Source: Treponema vincentii
GTDB lineage: Bacteria > Spirochaetota > Spirochaetia > Treponematales > Treponemataceae
Reading direction: 5' to 3'
Assembly (NCBI RefSeq): GCF_018336815.1
Contig: NZ_CP050497.1
Coordinates: 62,001 to 126,000, forward strand
DNA: 64,000 bases
The notes under the pieces were generated by a model. That model was not told the DNA's origin and did not search any database. It saw nothing but the letters and a program-made list of their open reading frames with translations. Both the position numbers and the translations under genes were made by a program. Shown one piece after another: positions 9,049-18,113 of this stretch; within the stretch, counting starts at the first letter, position 1; each line of letters opens with the position of its first letter.

Positions 9049-9888
9049 ATGAAGAAAATCGGTGTTGTAGGTGCAGGCACGATGGGACAAGGAATTGCCG
9101 CCTCGTTTGCTTCAAACGGGTATCAGGTTACGGTATGCGATCTAAAAATCGAATGGGCGCAATCGGGAATAGATAAAATCGCAGCAAATTACGATAAATT
9201 GGCCGCGAAAGGCAAAATAACGGCGGAAGCAGTCGCTACCATAAAAGGGAATTTAAAGACCGGCGTATACAAAGATTTGGCTGACAGTGATTTAATTATC
9301 GAAGCCATCTTGGAAACCAGCGAAGCTAAAAAAACGCTTTTTACCGAATTGGATGGTATTTGCAAAGAGTCTGCCATTTTTGCAACAAACACCTCTTCTC
9401 TGTCCGTTACCGAAATTGCCAAGGGCATTAAACACCCCGTTATCGGGATGCATTTCTTTAACCCTGCCGATAGAATGAAGTTGGTAGAAGTTATTTCAGG
9501 AATCAGTACGCCTGTTGAAGTAAAAAACACCATTATTGAAACAGCTAAGAGTTTGGGAAAAACACCCGTTGAGGTACAGGAAGGACCCGGTTTTGTTGTA
9601 AACCGGATACTGATCCCCATGATTAACGAAGCAGCTTTTATTCTGCAGGAAGGTATCGCGACTGCAGAACATATCGATACGGCAATGCAGCTCGGCGCAA
9701 ATCATCCGATGGGACCGCTTGCACTCGGAGATTTGATCGGTCTTGACGTTGTGTTGGCAATTATGGACGTATTGTACCGCGAAACGGGCGACAGCAAATA
9801 TCGCTGCTGTACGCTTATCCGTAAGATGGTGCGCGGTGGATTACTCGGACGCAAAACCGGAAAAGGCTTTTACGATTATTCAAAGTAA
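9049..9888 (+). CDS. hbd: 3-hydroxybutyryl-CoA dehydrogenase
   Basis: It reduces acetoacetyl-CoA to 3-hydroxybutyryl-CoA with NAD(P)H. The N-terminal Rossmann motif GAGTMGQG is at about residue 8. Catalytic-type His lies in [15 protein letters not shown] (about residues 135-150), and [17 protein letters not shown] marks the C-terminal dimer domain. Length (~279 residues) is normal for clostridial-type Hbd. ATG 9049 is chosen over 9031 because AGGAG stands 7 nt upstream. It is first of the hbd-crt-but operon and is followed after 18 nt by crt. Confidence 0.95.
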   Translation: MKKIGVVGAGTMGQGIAASFASNGYQVTVCDLKIEWAQSGIDKIAANYDKLAAKGKITAEAVATIKGNLKTGVYKDLADSDLIIEAILETSEAKKTLFTELDGICKESAIFATNTSSLSVTEIAKGIKHPVIGMHFFNPADRMKLVEVISGISTPVEVKNTIIETAKSLGKTPVEVQEGPGFVVNRILIPMINEAAFILQEGIATAEHIDTAMQLGANHPMGPLALGDLIGLDVVLAIMDVLYRETGDSKYRCCTLIRKMVRGGLLGRKTGKGFYDYSK

Positions 9889-9906
9889 CAAAGCGGAGGT
9901 ATACAG

Positions 9907-10686
9907 ATGAATACGGTATTATTTCATATAGACGGGCATATCGCTACAATTACCATTAATAAACCGCAGGTTTTAAATGCGCTCAGTACCGAGGTGTTGA
10001 CTGACCTTAATCAGGCGCTGGATGAGATTGAAAAAGTAGACAACATTTACGCGGTAATTCTTACCGGCGCCGGTGAAAAAAGCTTTGTAGCAGGTGCGGA
10101 CATCGCAGAAATGAAAGATAAAGACCCCAAACAAGCGACCCAATACGCACAGTTTGCCGATGGGATATTTTTCCGCATAGAAAATTTCCACTGCCCCGTC
10201 ATTGCCGCAGTGAACGGTTTTGCACTGGGAGGCGGTTGTGAGCTTGCAATGGCCTGCGATATCCGTATCGCTTCAGAGACTGCCCGCTTTGCTCAACCCG
10301 AAACAGGCTTAGGGATTACGCCGGGATTCGGCGGTACGCAACGGCTCGCACGGCTTGTCGGCGCGGGACGTGCAAAAGAGCTTATCTACACCTGCCGTAC
10401 CGTAAAAGCGGACGAAGCGCTTGCAATCGGCCTTGTCAATAAGGTAACAAAGCCGGAAGCTTTAATGCAGGAAACTCTTGCTATGGCACAGACCATTTGC
10501 CAAAAAGCGCCCTTTGCTATTAAAAAGGCAAAAGAAACTATCAACAGAGGCTTGCAGGTAAGCATTGATAAAGCAATCGCCATCGAAACGGAAGAATTTG
10601 CGCAGTGTTTCGCAACGGAAGATCAAAAAATGGCTATGAACGCTTTTGTCAAAAAAGAAAAGGTTGAAAAATTCAATAATCGTTAG
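9907..10686 (+). CDS. crt: Enoyl-CoA hydratase / crotonase
   Basis: It dehydrates 3-hydroxybutyryl-CoA to crotonyl-CoA. Crotonase signatures are present: AGADIAEM near residue 63 (oxyanion hole), [16 protein letters not shown] near 105 (first catalytic Glu), and [17 protein letters not shown] near 130 (second catalytic Glu). The size, 259 residues, is standard. GGAGG precedes the ATG by 7 nt. It is the second gene of the butyrate operon and is separated by 8 nt from the CoA-transferase. Confidence 0.95.
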   Translation: MNTVLFHIDGHIATITINKPQVLNALSTEVLTDLNQALDEIEKVDNIYAVILTGAGEKSFVAGADIAEMKDKDPKQATQYAQFADGIFFRIENFHCPVIAAVNGFALGGGCELAMACDIRIASETARFAQPETGLGITPGFGGTQRLARLVGAGRAKELIYTCRTVKADEALAIGLVNKVTKPEALMQETLAMAQTICQKAPFAIKKAKETINRGLQVSIDKAIAIETEEFAQCFATEDQKMAMNAFVKKEKVEKFNNR

Positions 10687-10694
10687 GAATAGTC

Positions 10695-12038
10695 ATGGAT
10701 TATCATTCGTTATACAAACAAAAGTTGACCACAGCGGAAAAAGCAGCGCAGGTAGTTAAGTCGGGTGATTGGCTCGATTATGGATGGGGAAATAATACCC
10801 CTGTAGCTTTCGATAAGGCATTTGCAGCGCGGTTGCCCGAACTTGAACACATCCACATCAGAGGCGGTGTCCTATTACGGGAGCCGGAAATTTTTAAAAT
10901 AAAAGATCCGGCGGCTCATCTTACGTGGAATTCTTGGCACATGTCCGGCTATGAGCGTAAAACCATTACAGGCGGATTCGGCTATTATATTCCGCTCCGC
11001 TATTCGGAATTACCGCGCTGGTATTACGAAAATATTAAGCGCCTTAACGTATCGATTTTCCAAACAACGCCGATGGACAAGGATGGTTTTTTCAATTTCG
11101 GATTGAACGCCTCGCACCTCAAAGCGGTTACGGATTGTGCGGATATCGTCATTGTGGAAGTCAATACCAATATGCCGAACTGCGTAAACGGGGTAGATGA
11201 TAAGATTCACATTTCCAATGTTGATATGATTATCGAAGGGAATAATCCGCCGATAGACGAACTCGTCGATAAGGGTGAACCGACCGACGTAGACAAGGCT
11301 GTCGCAAAGCTCATCATCGAAGAAATTCCGAACGGAGCATGTTTGCAGCTCGGTATCGGCGGGATGCCTAATACGCTCGGCGCGATGATCGCAAAGTCCG
11401 ACTTAAAAGACCTCGGCGTACACACGGAAATGTATGTTGATGCCTTTGTCGATATTGCCAAAGCCGGAAAAATAACCGGCGCAAAGAAGGCGATTGATTC
11501 GGGTCGGCAGGTATTTGCCTTTGCCGCAGGAACAAAAAAGCTCTACGATTATGTGCACAACAATCCGGCATGTATGGGGGCACCGGTCTCTTACACGAAT
11601 GATGCGCGGGTGATTGCTCAAATCGATAACTTTATGTCTATCAACAATGCAGTGGATATCGACCTATTCGGTCAAGTGAATGCCGAAACGTCGGGAACCA
11701 AGCATATTTCAGGAGCGGGGGGCCAGCTCGACTTCGTATTGGGCGCCTATCTATCCAAGGGTGGAAAAAGCTTTATCTGCTGTTCGTCCACCTTTAAGGA
11801 TAAAACAGGGGCGCTTACCTCCCGTATCCGGCCGACGCTTGCGCCGGGTTCCGTTGTTACGGACACAAGAACCAATGTCCATTGGTTCGTTACCGAATAC
11901 GGAAAGGTCAACTTAAAGGGCTTATCGACATGGCAGCGGGCAGAAGCCTTAATTTCGGTCGCGCACCCCGATTTTAGAGATTCACTCATTGCCGAAGCGG
12001 AAAAGCTCCATATATGGAAGCGCTCCAATAAACGGTAG
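10695..12038 (+). CDS. but: Butyryl-CoA:acetate CoA-transferase (acetyl-CoA hydrolase/transferase family)
   Basis: The 447 residues match the length of butyryl-CoA/4-hydroxybutyrate CoA-transferases. [13 protein letters not shown] and [10 protein letters not shown] (catalytic Glu in HTEM, about residue 245) define the family. [20 protein letters not shown] and [14 protein letters not shown] match the butyryl-CoA:acetate branch. Coming right after hbd and crt, it would complete butyrate formation by moving CoA from butyryl-CoA to acetate, giving acetyl-CoA. Thiolase and butyryl-CoA dehydrogenase/Etf are not in the window. A 4-hydroxybutyrate substrate is possible but less likely in this context. 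Confidence 0.9.
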   Translation: MDYHSLYKQKLTTAEKAAQVVKSGDWLDYGWGNNTPVAFDKAFAARLPELEHIHIRGGVLLREPEIFKIKDPAAHLTWNSWHMSGYERKTITGGFGYYIPLRYSELPRWYYENIKRLNVSIFQTTPMDKDGFFNFGLNASHLKAVTDCADIVIVEVNTNMPNCVNGVDDKIHISNVDMIIEGNNPPIDELVDKGEPTDVDKAVAKLIIEEIPNGACLQLGIGGMPNTLGAMIAKSDLKDLGVHTEMYVDAFVDIAKAGKITGAKKAIDSGRQVFAFAAGTKKLYDYVHNNPACMGAPVSYTNDARVIAQIDNFMSINNAVDIDLFGQVNAETSGTKHISGAGGQLDFVLGAYLSKGGKSFICCSSTFKDKTGALTSRIRPTLAPGSVVTDTRTNVHWFVTEYGKVNLKGLSTWQRAEALISVAHPDFRDSLIAEAEKLHIWKRSNKR

Positions 12039-12061
12039 GACACTTTCGAACTTCCATCTTT

Positions 12062-12199
12062 CAACAGCCTTATATACCGTCTTTAAGGCAGGGCAACGAG
12101 ACAACGGTCTTTAAGGCTGTTGCGCTCAAGGATATTCTGCATTATAAACACGGGAAGATTGTCTCTATAGATTCTCTTACAGCCCTTATAATGCGGAAT
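12062..12199 (+). terminator. Two large inverted repeats after the butyrate operon
   Basis: CAACAGCCTTA (12062-12072) pairs with TAAGGCTGTTG (12112-12122), and ATTCTGCATTATAA (12134-12147) pairs with TTATAATGCGGAAT (12186-12199). An 11-bp direct repeat GTCTTTAAGGC also lies inside the first. Neither ends in a clean T-run, so these are stem-loops of likely terminating or stabilising function rather than proven terminators. Confidence 0.45.
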
Positions 12200-12221
12200 C
12201 CCCCTGTATTTATGCGTAAGA

Positions 12222-12250
12222 TTGACAGTAGAATATGGGAGTGTTAGAAT
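12222..12250 (+). promoter_or_regulatory. Promoter of the lipoprotein cluster
   Basis: A perfect TTGACA (12222-12227) is followed by a 17-bp spacer and TAGAAT (12245-12250). GGAGG at 12272-12276 and ATG 12285 follow at suitable distance. Confidence 0.7.
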
Positions 12251-12284
12251 ATATTAAGATATTTTATGAACGGAGGTTTGTTTT

Positions 12285-12815
12285 ATGAAAAAACTCGCTG
12301 CTTTTTTATGTTCTTTGCAAGTTATTATATTGCTTGCACTTGTTTCGTGTTCATCACCGCTAAGAAATCAAAGCGGGTCTATTGTAATCGATACAACTAT
12401 TCCGGATGATGAAGTTTCCCGAACCTATTTTACTAAAGATACTACAACGAATTTTAAGCAATTTTTGCGTAATCCTGAAGAAAATGTGAGAAAAATACGC
12501 GCGGTTAGTTCTGAGAATACAGTTGATGCATCTGTAATTCCTGAGGATGAACTTTTTGCAGGTCTTTGGGAATCCCTCAGCGAAGAAGAAAAACAAATGA
12601 TTCGTGATAATCCTGATAAAGCGGTTGTTCAGTGCGATGCTCATTTAACAGTGGATAATGACTCTCCTGTTGTCCGATCCGTTCATACAAACAACACTGA
12701 TTTGCTCGGCGAAATGACTGCGTTTTATGGATTTAATGCAAAACTTAATGATTTATTTATGGTGGTCAAAGACCTATACATGGCAAACCTATGCGGCTAC
12801 CGGAGATTTGATTGA
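12285..12815 (+). CDS. Lipoprotein of unknown function, C-terminus possibly frameshifted
   Basis: The 176-residue protein has a lipoprotein signal peptide with lipobox LVSC (Cys about residue 22), so it is exported and lipidated. I do not recognise the family. The reading ends at 12815. If one T is removed near 12755-12760, the frame continues as W-W-S-K-T-Y-T-W-Q-T-Y-A-A-T-G-D-L-I-E-V-R-E-R. It then stops in an ATGA overlap with the next ORF at 12828, which looks more natural. It stands first behind a good promoter. Its last ~80 bases are copied, with an internal deletion, ahead of the second paralogue at 14135-14228. Confidence 0.6.
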   Translation: MKKLAAFLCSLQVIILLALVSCSSPLRNQSGSIVIDTTIPDDEVSRTYFTKDTTTNFKQFLRNPEENVRKIRAVSSENTVDASVIPEDELFAGLWESLSEEEKQMIRDNPDKAVVQCDAHLTVDNDSPVVRSVHTNNTDLLGEMTAFYGFNAKLNDLFMVVKDLYMANLCGYRRFD

Positions 12816-12827
12816 AGTGAGGGAGCG

Positions 12828-14108
12828 ATGAAACAAAAGACAATAACTTTTGCATTATGCATAGTTTGTCTTACTGCCGTCTTGCTTTCATGTCCCATGT
12901 ACAGGATGGCAGGCCCCGAAGATTATGAAAAGATTTTTACAAAGATAGATTACGGCCCTCTTGAATGGAAAGATTCGTATATCCTTTCTGCAAGTAATTA
13001 CTTACCGCAGGTACAGGTGTGGGACAGCGCGAGCGGGAAACTGATAAAGGTGTATGAATTATTTGTGAAAGACGATAAAAAAAAGTTCTATGCGGATTTA
13101 TGGATTACCGGTATTGCGGAGTTTCACGGTAGTATTTGGATTTGTTCAGCCACTATCGGTAATCATATTGCCCGTCTTGATCCTGCCAGCGGAAAAATGT
13201 CTTTTATCGATCTTGACTGCCATCCCGAAACAGTTATTGCTTTTAATGATACTGAAGGAGGAAAAGGAGCGTTATGGATTGCAACGTATAGCGCCCGGGG
13301 TATTGGGTGTGCAATTCGCCGCCTTGACCAAAGCGGAACAATCGTAAAAAAGTGCAATATTACTACGGAAGATATTAAGATACTCGGCATTGAACGAATG
13401 CACTACAGAGAGGGTAAATATCAGTTATTAACCGGTTCCTATAAAGATCTGTATCCTGCTAAGGAAAATAAAGGAGTGTATTGGCTTGTGAATCTCAGTG
13501 CAGACAATGGGGAATATGTGCAAGAAATACCGTACCATGCTGTTTTCCCCACCGGTTTCTTTAGTAACAATAATATAACCCCTGTTCCGGAAGAGTTTAT
13601 ATCAGCTTTTGAGTTGACAAATCAATATACCGATGCAAAAAATGTCTATTGCACGGTAAATGTAATTGATGAGACATGTCATCGGCTGTTATACAAGGTG
13701 AATAGTTTGAATCCGCTAAAGCTTGAATATACACATATTATTTACAGTAAACCTGATGCACGTTCAATATTTAATGTGGTTGAAAATGATACGAATATTT
13801 TTATTACAGGTAGAATACTGCATGATGTTCCGGGTGAGGCATCTTTTACCGGGCTTGAAATAGGAGCTTATCCAATAGAGGGCGGCGGGCAACTGAAGCG
13901 TATCCGATTGGCTCGTGGAAACCAACTATACCAGACAACGAAAGCTGGAAAAACATGGTTTTGCAGGGATGTGTATGAGCAGGATGAGGCAACCCTTACA
14001 TGGCATTTTAAAACTCCCCCTCAAATTTATATGCTTGAACATGCAACCGGAAAAGCATATAAATATTCCCATGACGGTTCTCGTATTGAACTGGAGCCTG
14101 AAAACTGA
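12828..14108 (+). CDS. Tandem-duplicated lipoprotein, copy 1
   Basis: The 426-residue protein has a signal peptide and lipobox LLSC (Cys about residue 22). The body has regular strand-rich blocks (SGKLIKVYELF, HGSIWICSATIG, GGKGALWIAT, GTIVKKCNIT) that look like propeller blades, but the family is not recognised. It is nearly identical to the next gene: residues 1-180 and the last ~120 match almost exactly, while residues ~180-300 differ. Such a pair suggests surface variation or recent duplication. The ORF start is likely coupled to the upstream lipoprotein gene by ATGA. Confidence 0.75.
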   Translation: MKQKTITFALCIVCLTAVLLSCPMYRMAGPEDYEKIFTKIDYGPLEWKDSYILSASNYLPQVQVWDSASGKLIKVYELFVKDDKKKFYADLWITGIAEFHGSIWICSATIGNHIARLDPASGKMSFIDLDCHPETVIAFNDTEGGKGALWIATYSARGIGCAIRRLDQSGTIVKKCNITTEDIKILGIERMHYREGKYQLLTGSYKDLYPAKENKGVYWLVNLSADNGEYVQEIPYHAVFPTGFFSNNNITPVPEEFISAFELTNQYTDAKNVYCTVNVIDETCHRLLYKVNSLNPLKLEYTHIIYSKPDARSIFNVVENDTNIFITGRILHDVPGEASFTGLEIGAYPIEGGGQLKRIRLARGNQLYQTTKAGKTWFCRDVYEQDEATLTWHFKTPPQIYMLEHATGKAYKYSHDGSRIELEPEN

Positions 14109-14131
14109 TAGCGATATATGAAGAGCCATGT

Positions 14132-14228
14132 TCATATAACAGTGGATAATGACTCTCCGATGGTGGTCAAAGACTTATACATGGCAAACCTATGCGGCTG
14201 CCGGAGATTTGATTGAAGTGAGGGAGCG
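14132..14228 (+). pseudogene. Duplicated remnant of the upstream lipoprotein gene tail
   Basis: The stretch CATATAACAGTGGATAATGACTCTCC repeats bases 12643-12668. It then jumps over ~90 bp to resume at GATGGTGGTCAAAGACTT (as at 12758), running to the ATG of the second copy. This shows that the duplication unit began inside the 12285 gene and later lost an internal piece. It has no start or long frame of its own. Confidence 0.75.
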
Positions 14229-15512
14229 ATGAAACAAAAGACAATAACTTTTGCATTATGCATAGTTTGTCTTACTGCCGTCTTGCTTTCATGTCCCATG
14301 TACAGGATGGCAGGCCCCGAAGATTATGAAAAGATTTTTACAAAGATAGATTACGGCCCTCTTGAATGGAAAGATTCGTATATCCTTTCTGCAAGTAATT
14401 ACTTACCGCAGGTACAGGTGTGGGACAGCGCGAGCGGGAAACTGATAAAGGTGTATGAATTATTTGTGAAAGACGATAAAAAAAAGTTCTATGCGGATTT
14501 ATGGATTACCGGTATTGCGGAGTTTCACGGTAGTATTTGGATTTGTTCAGCCACTATCGGTAATCATATTGCCCGTCTTGATCCTGCCAGCGGAAAAATG
14601 TCTTTTATCGATCTTGACTGCCATCCCGAAACAGTTATTGCTTTTAATGATACTGAAGGAGGAAAAGGAGCGTTATGGATTGCAACGTATAGCGCCCGGG
14701 GTATTGGGTGTGCAATTCGCCGTCTTGACCAAAGCGGAACAATCGTAAAAAAGTGTAATATTACCACGGAAGATATTGAGATAACTGGTGTAAACCGAAT
14801 GCATTACAGAGAGGGCAAATATCAGTTATTAGCAGATTCACATAAAGACCTTTATCCCGCTAAGGAAAATAAAGGAGTGTACTGGCTTGTGAATCTCAGT
14901 GCAGACAATGAGGAATATGTACAAGAAATACCGTACCATGCTGTTTTCCCCACCGGTTTCTTTAGTAACAATAATATAACCCCTGTTCCGGAAGAGTTTA
15001 TAACATCGCTTGAATTGACGAATCAGTATGCCGATGCAAAAAATGTCTATTGCAAGGTAAATGTAGTAGGTGGTGAAACATGTCATCGGCTGTTATACAA
15101 GGTACATAGTTTGAGTCCGCTAAAACTTGAATATACACATATTATTTACAGTAAACCTGATGCACGTTCAATATTTAATGTGGTTGAAAATGATACGAAT
15201 ATTTTTATTACAGGTAGAATACTGTGTGATGTTCCGGGTGAGGCATCTTTTACCGGGCTTGAAATAGGAGCTTATCCAATAGAGGGCGGCGGGCAACTGA
15301 AGCGTATCCGATTGGCTCGTGGAAACCAACTATACCAGACAACGAGAGATGGAAAAACATGGTTTTGCAGGGATGTGTATGAGCAGGATGAGGCAACCCT
15401 TACATGGCATTTTAAAACGCCCCCTCAAATTTATATGCTTGAACATGCAACCGGAAAAGCATATAAATATTCCCATGACGGTTCTCGTATTGAACTGGAG
15501 CCTGAAAACTGA
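14229..15512 (+). CDS. Tandem-duplicated lipoprotein, copy 2
   Basis: This is the 427-residue paralogue of the 12828 gene, with the same signal peptide and lipobox LLSC. The first ~180 residues are identical. The middle carries clustered changes: EITGVNRMH for KILGIERMH, LADSHKD for LTGSYKD, FITSLEL for FISAFEL, and VVGGETC for VIDETC with a one-residue insertion. The rest is almost identical. Function is unknown; lipidated and exported. The intergenic piece before it is a decayed copy of the upstream gene end, so it probably depends on read-through from copy 1. Confidence 0.75.
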   Translation: MKQKTITFALCIVCLTAVLLSCPMYRMAGPEDYEKIFTKIDYGPLEWKDSYILSASNYLPQVQVWDSASGKLIKVYELFVKDDKKKFYADLWITGIAEFHGSIWICSATIGNHIARLDPASGKMSFIDLDCHPETVIAFNDTEGGKGALWIATYSARGIGCAIRRLDQSGTIVKKCNITTEDIEITGVNRMHYREGKYQLLADSHKDLYPAKENKGVYWLVNLSADNEEYVQEIPYHAVFPTGFFSNNNITPVPEEFITSLELTNQYADAKNVYCKVNVVGGETCHRLLYKVHSLSPLKLEYTHIIYSKPDARSIFNVVENDTNIFITGRILCDVPGEASFTGLEIGAYPIEGGGQLKRIRLARGNQLYQTTRDGKTWFCRDVYEQDEATLTWHFKTPPQIYMLEHATGKAYKYSHDGSRIELEPEN

Positions 15513-15661
15513 TAGAGGTATATGAAGAGCGAGTTTTCTCGATAGGAAGTATTCCCTCTGCATGAAGCGTTATGCATGCGGAGGGGTTCATTCTCCGATG
15601 CTCTGCGCCGGGGGATGATTGCTAAAAACTTTACGCAATTTTTCAAAAAAGGATAAAGAGT

Positions 15662-16486
15662 ATGCAATCAATTAAAAACATAAAAACGGTTTTTTTTAGT
15701 CCTACCGGCAATACCAAGCGGGTAGTCGAATTGATTGCCGGTCGGTTGGCGCAAAAACTTTCCGTGCCGGTTGAATCGGATGACTTTACGCTGCCGGCGG
15801 CTCATGCCGACACCAGAACGTATTCGTCTGAAGATTTGGTCATTTTCGGCGTGCCGACGTATGCGGGGCGCATTCCGAATAAGGTACTGCCCTTTGTGCA
15901 AACCCTATTTAAAGGGGAGCAAACACGCGCAATAGCGGTGGTTACCTTTGGAAACCGCAGTTTTGACAATTCCTTGAGCGAGCTTCACATGGAGTTGGAA
16001 AAGAATAATTTTTCGGTAATCGGCGCCGGTGCAGTCGTATGCCGACACGCTTTTGCCGAGGTAGGCATTGGACGGCCGGATGCTGCCGATGAGGAGCGTA
16101 TAGCCGCTTTTGCCGATACCGTTTTTGAAAAACTTCAACAATCAGGCCAGCCGCTCTCCAATACTTCGATAAAAAGAAACGAGGCGCTCACCGCCTATTA
16201 TGTGCCGCTCGGAACCGACGGAAAGCCGGTCAATTTTTTAAAGGCAAAACCGGTTACCGATAAGGCGCAATGCGACAACTGCGGCGTTTGCGCGGCCGTA
16301 TGCCCGATGGGTTCCATCGACAAAAACGATGTTTCGTTAGTCCCCGGCATCTGCATAAAGTGTCAGGCCTGTATTGTTCATTGCCACACAAAAGCAAAAT
16401 CATTCGACGACCCGCTGTTCCTGTCGCATAAAGCTATGCTGGAACAAAACTATACGCGCCCGGCGGCTTCGGAATTCTTTGTGTAA
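15662..16486 (+). CDS. EFR1-type flavodoxin-ferredoxin fusion protein
   Basis: The N-terminal flavodoxin-like domain has SPTGNTKRV (residues ~14-22) for FMN phosphate binding and GVPTYAGRIP near 62. A C-terminal ferredoxin domain has CDNCGVCAAVCPMGSI and CIKCQACIVHCHTKA (residues ~197-245), giving two potential [4Fe-4S] sites. The second lacks the usual Pro after the last Cys. At 274 residues it fits the EFR1 family of cytosolic electron-transfer proteins. Its partner is unknown. A hairpin (CCTCTGCAT/ATGCATGCGGAGG, 15551-15584) and GC-poor spacer lie upstream, so it is probably its own unit. The start ATG is weakly supported by AAAGGATAAAGAGT. Confidence 0.85.
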   Translation: MQSIKNIKTVFFSPTGNTKRVVELIAGRLAQKLSVPVESDDFTLPAAHADTRTYSSEDLVIFGVPTYAGRIPNKVLPFVQTLFKGEQTRAIAVVTFGNRSFDNSLSELHMELEKNNFSVIGAGAVVCRHAFAEVGIGRPDAADEERIAAFADTVFEKLQQSGQPLSNTSIKRNEALTAYYVPLGTDGKPVNFLKAKPVTDKAQCDNCGVCAAVCPMGSIDKNDVSLVPGICIKCQACIVHCHTKAKSFDDPLFLSHKAMLEQNYTRPAASEFFV

Positions 16487-16609
16487 ATACCGGACGAATT
16501 TGTAATTATAGACAATATCGGAAAATGTAAGGGGAAGTGCTGAATAAATGCGCTCCTCGGTATTCCCAAGCGGAATATGGTGCTCTATAAAATAGAGAAA
16601 GCTTCGTTT

Positions 16610-16770
16610 TTAGGCTCCTTCCACATCCGCTTTGCTTAATCCGGTAACCTGCATTATCTTCTGTACAGAATCACCAAGCTGTTTTAATAGCTTAGCTGTT
16701 TCGAGCTTTGCTTGGCGAGAACCTTGCGATATTCCTTGCGCTCTACCATCGGCAAAAGCCATTCTGCTCT
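16610..16770 (-). pseudogene. Remnant of Rpn/PDDEXK putative-transposase gene (C-terminal part)
   Basis: The fragment ends in AKLLKQLGDSVQKIMQVTGL-SKADVEG, which matches the C-terminus of the intact Rpn-family protein at 47822-48667 (ARILKQLGDSVQKIMQATGL). Only the tail survives; the nuclease domain is gone. The open frame extends upstream to 16828 only by running through an AT-rich repeat (16793-16835), the same repeat type that flanks the intact gene. Confidence 0.75.
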
Positions 16771-16792
16771 CTGTACGGCAATACCTCTTGCA

Positions 16793-16835
16793 ATTTATAG
16801 AATAATTTACAATTATCGCATTACCCATTATTTAA
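16793..16835. repeat. AT-rich dispersed repeat, copy e
   Basis: The segment AATTTACAATTATCGCATTACCCATTA belongs to the TAATGGGTAAT/ATTACCCATTA family found at 5039, 44811, 47621 and 48668. It borders the Rpn-gene remnant and the end of the methyltransferase gene. Confidence 0.6.
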
Positions 16836-17954
16836 TGCGGCTTCCCCTACCCCATCGATAAACGGAGCGCATAGCCACGTCAGTTCGTGTTTATTTGCAG
16901 TAAGATGAGCGATTTTTGAGTGAGGAATTTCCGCAAAGCGGCGGATGGTATCGAAATCGGGAGCCCCCTGCATTTTGATTGTACAGATGAATTTTGAACA
17001 AAGGCCGCTTGCCCGCCACCGCTCAACCCATTCCAGTAAGCGAGGCGGATAACAGATAACATCGGAACACACCCAATCCTGTTTACCGAGACTTTCGGGA
17101 GTTAATGTAAATGCGTCATGCTGCATAAAGGTAATCCGCGGTTCACGCATCAAAAAATCCGCCAGCGGGCTTCGGTCGATAGCAGTTATCTCTGCCCCCA
17201 GATTATTCAGCGCCCATGTCCAACCGCCGGGACAGGCCCCCGCATCCACACAATGGGAGCCGCGCTGAGGTAATGCCCAGTCTACCGGTATTACCGATGA
17301 AACAGCCTCTCCCTTTTGCTCTGCAGCACACCGATAGTAAAAGTCTAACAGGGTTAAGGCTTCCCATAATTTAAGATAGGCGCGGCTCGGCGGATTTTGA
17401 TGGTCTTCGGTAAAGCGGATAACACCGAGCGGAAACGGGGAAGATGTTTTTGCAGATGCAACCAGCGTATGTTCATCCAACAGCGACCACACCCCCATAC
17501 CGGCAAGCGACACGGTATAAGGAAACGTTTTTTCTTTTTTGCTGATATACGGCAGTTTTTCTCCGATCAGTTCCGCCCGCCTAAAACAGCTAAGCGGATA
17601 GTGCGCCCAATTCCGCTGAATCCCCCGCAACAGCTCCGCAGCTTCTCCAATACTGCGGAACCGCACCACAAACGGTTCTTCCCAACACAGCTGCTTCCAA
17701 AATACTTCCTGCCGTATATCTTCACAGTACACAAGCTTGCTTGATTGAACAGTACTATCGTTCAACTTAAAATCACTATAGCTTTCGGAAGCGGAAGAAA
17801 ATCGCCACATACGCCCGGACGAACCATGAGCCTGCAAAGCCAATTCTTCATCCAAATGCGATTCAAAACCTTTCACCGGTATCCATGCCTTACCGGCTAA
17901 TTTACAAATAGTCCCATAAGGTTTTGCAGCGGCAATTTTACACAAATTCATCAT
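16821..17954 (-). CDS. RlmM-like 23S rRNA 2'-O-methyltransferase (FtsJ fold)
   Basis: The C-terminal half has the SAM motif DAGACPGGWTWAL and a K-D-K-E-type catalytic set: WVCSDVICYP (Asp), FICTIKMQG (Lys) and HELTWLC (Glu). The N-terminal half resembles the THUMP-containing part of RlmM, which methylates a C2498-equivalent in 23S rRNA. The frame stays open to 18044, but an intrinsic terminator for the upstream ribosomal operon lies at 17998-18027. ATG 17954 or 17951 is therefore preferred, giving ~377 residues, close to RlmM (~366). No clear Shine-Dalgarno is visible. Assignment to RlmM rather than another FtsJ-type enzyme is by architecture. Confidence 0.8.
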   Translation of the reverse strand: MMNLCKIAAAKPYGTICKLAGKAWIPVKGFESHLDEELALQAHGSSGRMWRFSSASESYSDFKLNDSTVQSSKLVYCEDIRQEVFWKQLCWEEPFVVRFRSIGEAAELLRGIQRNWAHYPLSCFRRAELIGEKLPYISKKEKTFPYTVSLAGMGVWSLLDEHTLVASAKTSSPFPLGVIRFTEDHQNPPSRAYLKLWEALTLLDFYYRCAAEQKGEAVSSVIPVDWALPQRGSHCVDAGACPGGWTWALNNLGAEITAIDRSPLADFLMREPRITFMQHDAFTLTPESLGKQDWVCSDVICYPPRLLEWVERWRASGLCSKFICTIKMQGAPDFDTIRRFAEIPHSKIAHLTANKHELTWLCAPFIDGVGEAALNNG

Positions 17955-17997
17955 AATACTATTATTCGCTTTTATATTGGCAAAAACAATAGGGCAT

Positions 17998-18027
17998 AAA
18001 AAAACGCTCGACAGAGCGAGCGTTTTC
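17998..18027 (-). terminator. Intrinsic terminator of the ribosomal operon
   Basis: Stem ACGCTCG (18005-18011) and CGAGCGT (18018-18024) with a 6-nt loop; on the minus strand it is followed by seven T. It lies 87 nt after the last gene of the tuf-S10-spc-alpha cluster. Confidence 0.85.
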
Positions 18028-18113
18028 GCGCACGAATTCAGCATCCTCTAAAATTAATATTTTATTCGGCTGCTGAATTTTAAGGATCGTTTTTGTTCAC
18101 AGCGTAGTGTTAT

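Noticed and set aside
16771..16828. Start codon of the 72-residue frame at 16828
   Set aside because: The ATG lies in an AT-rich repeat and the first ~20 residues have no family match; only the tail is Rpn-derived.
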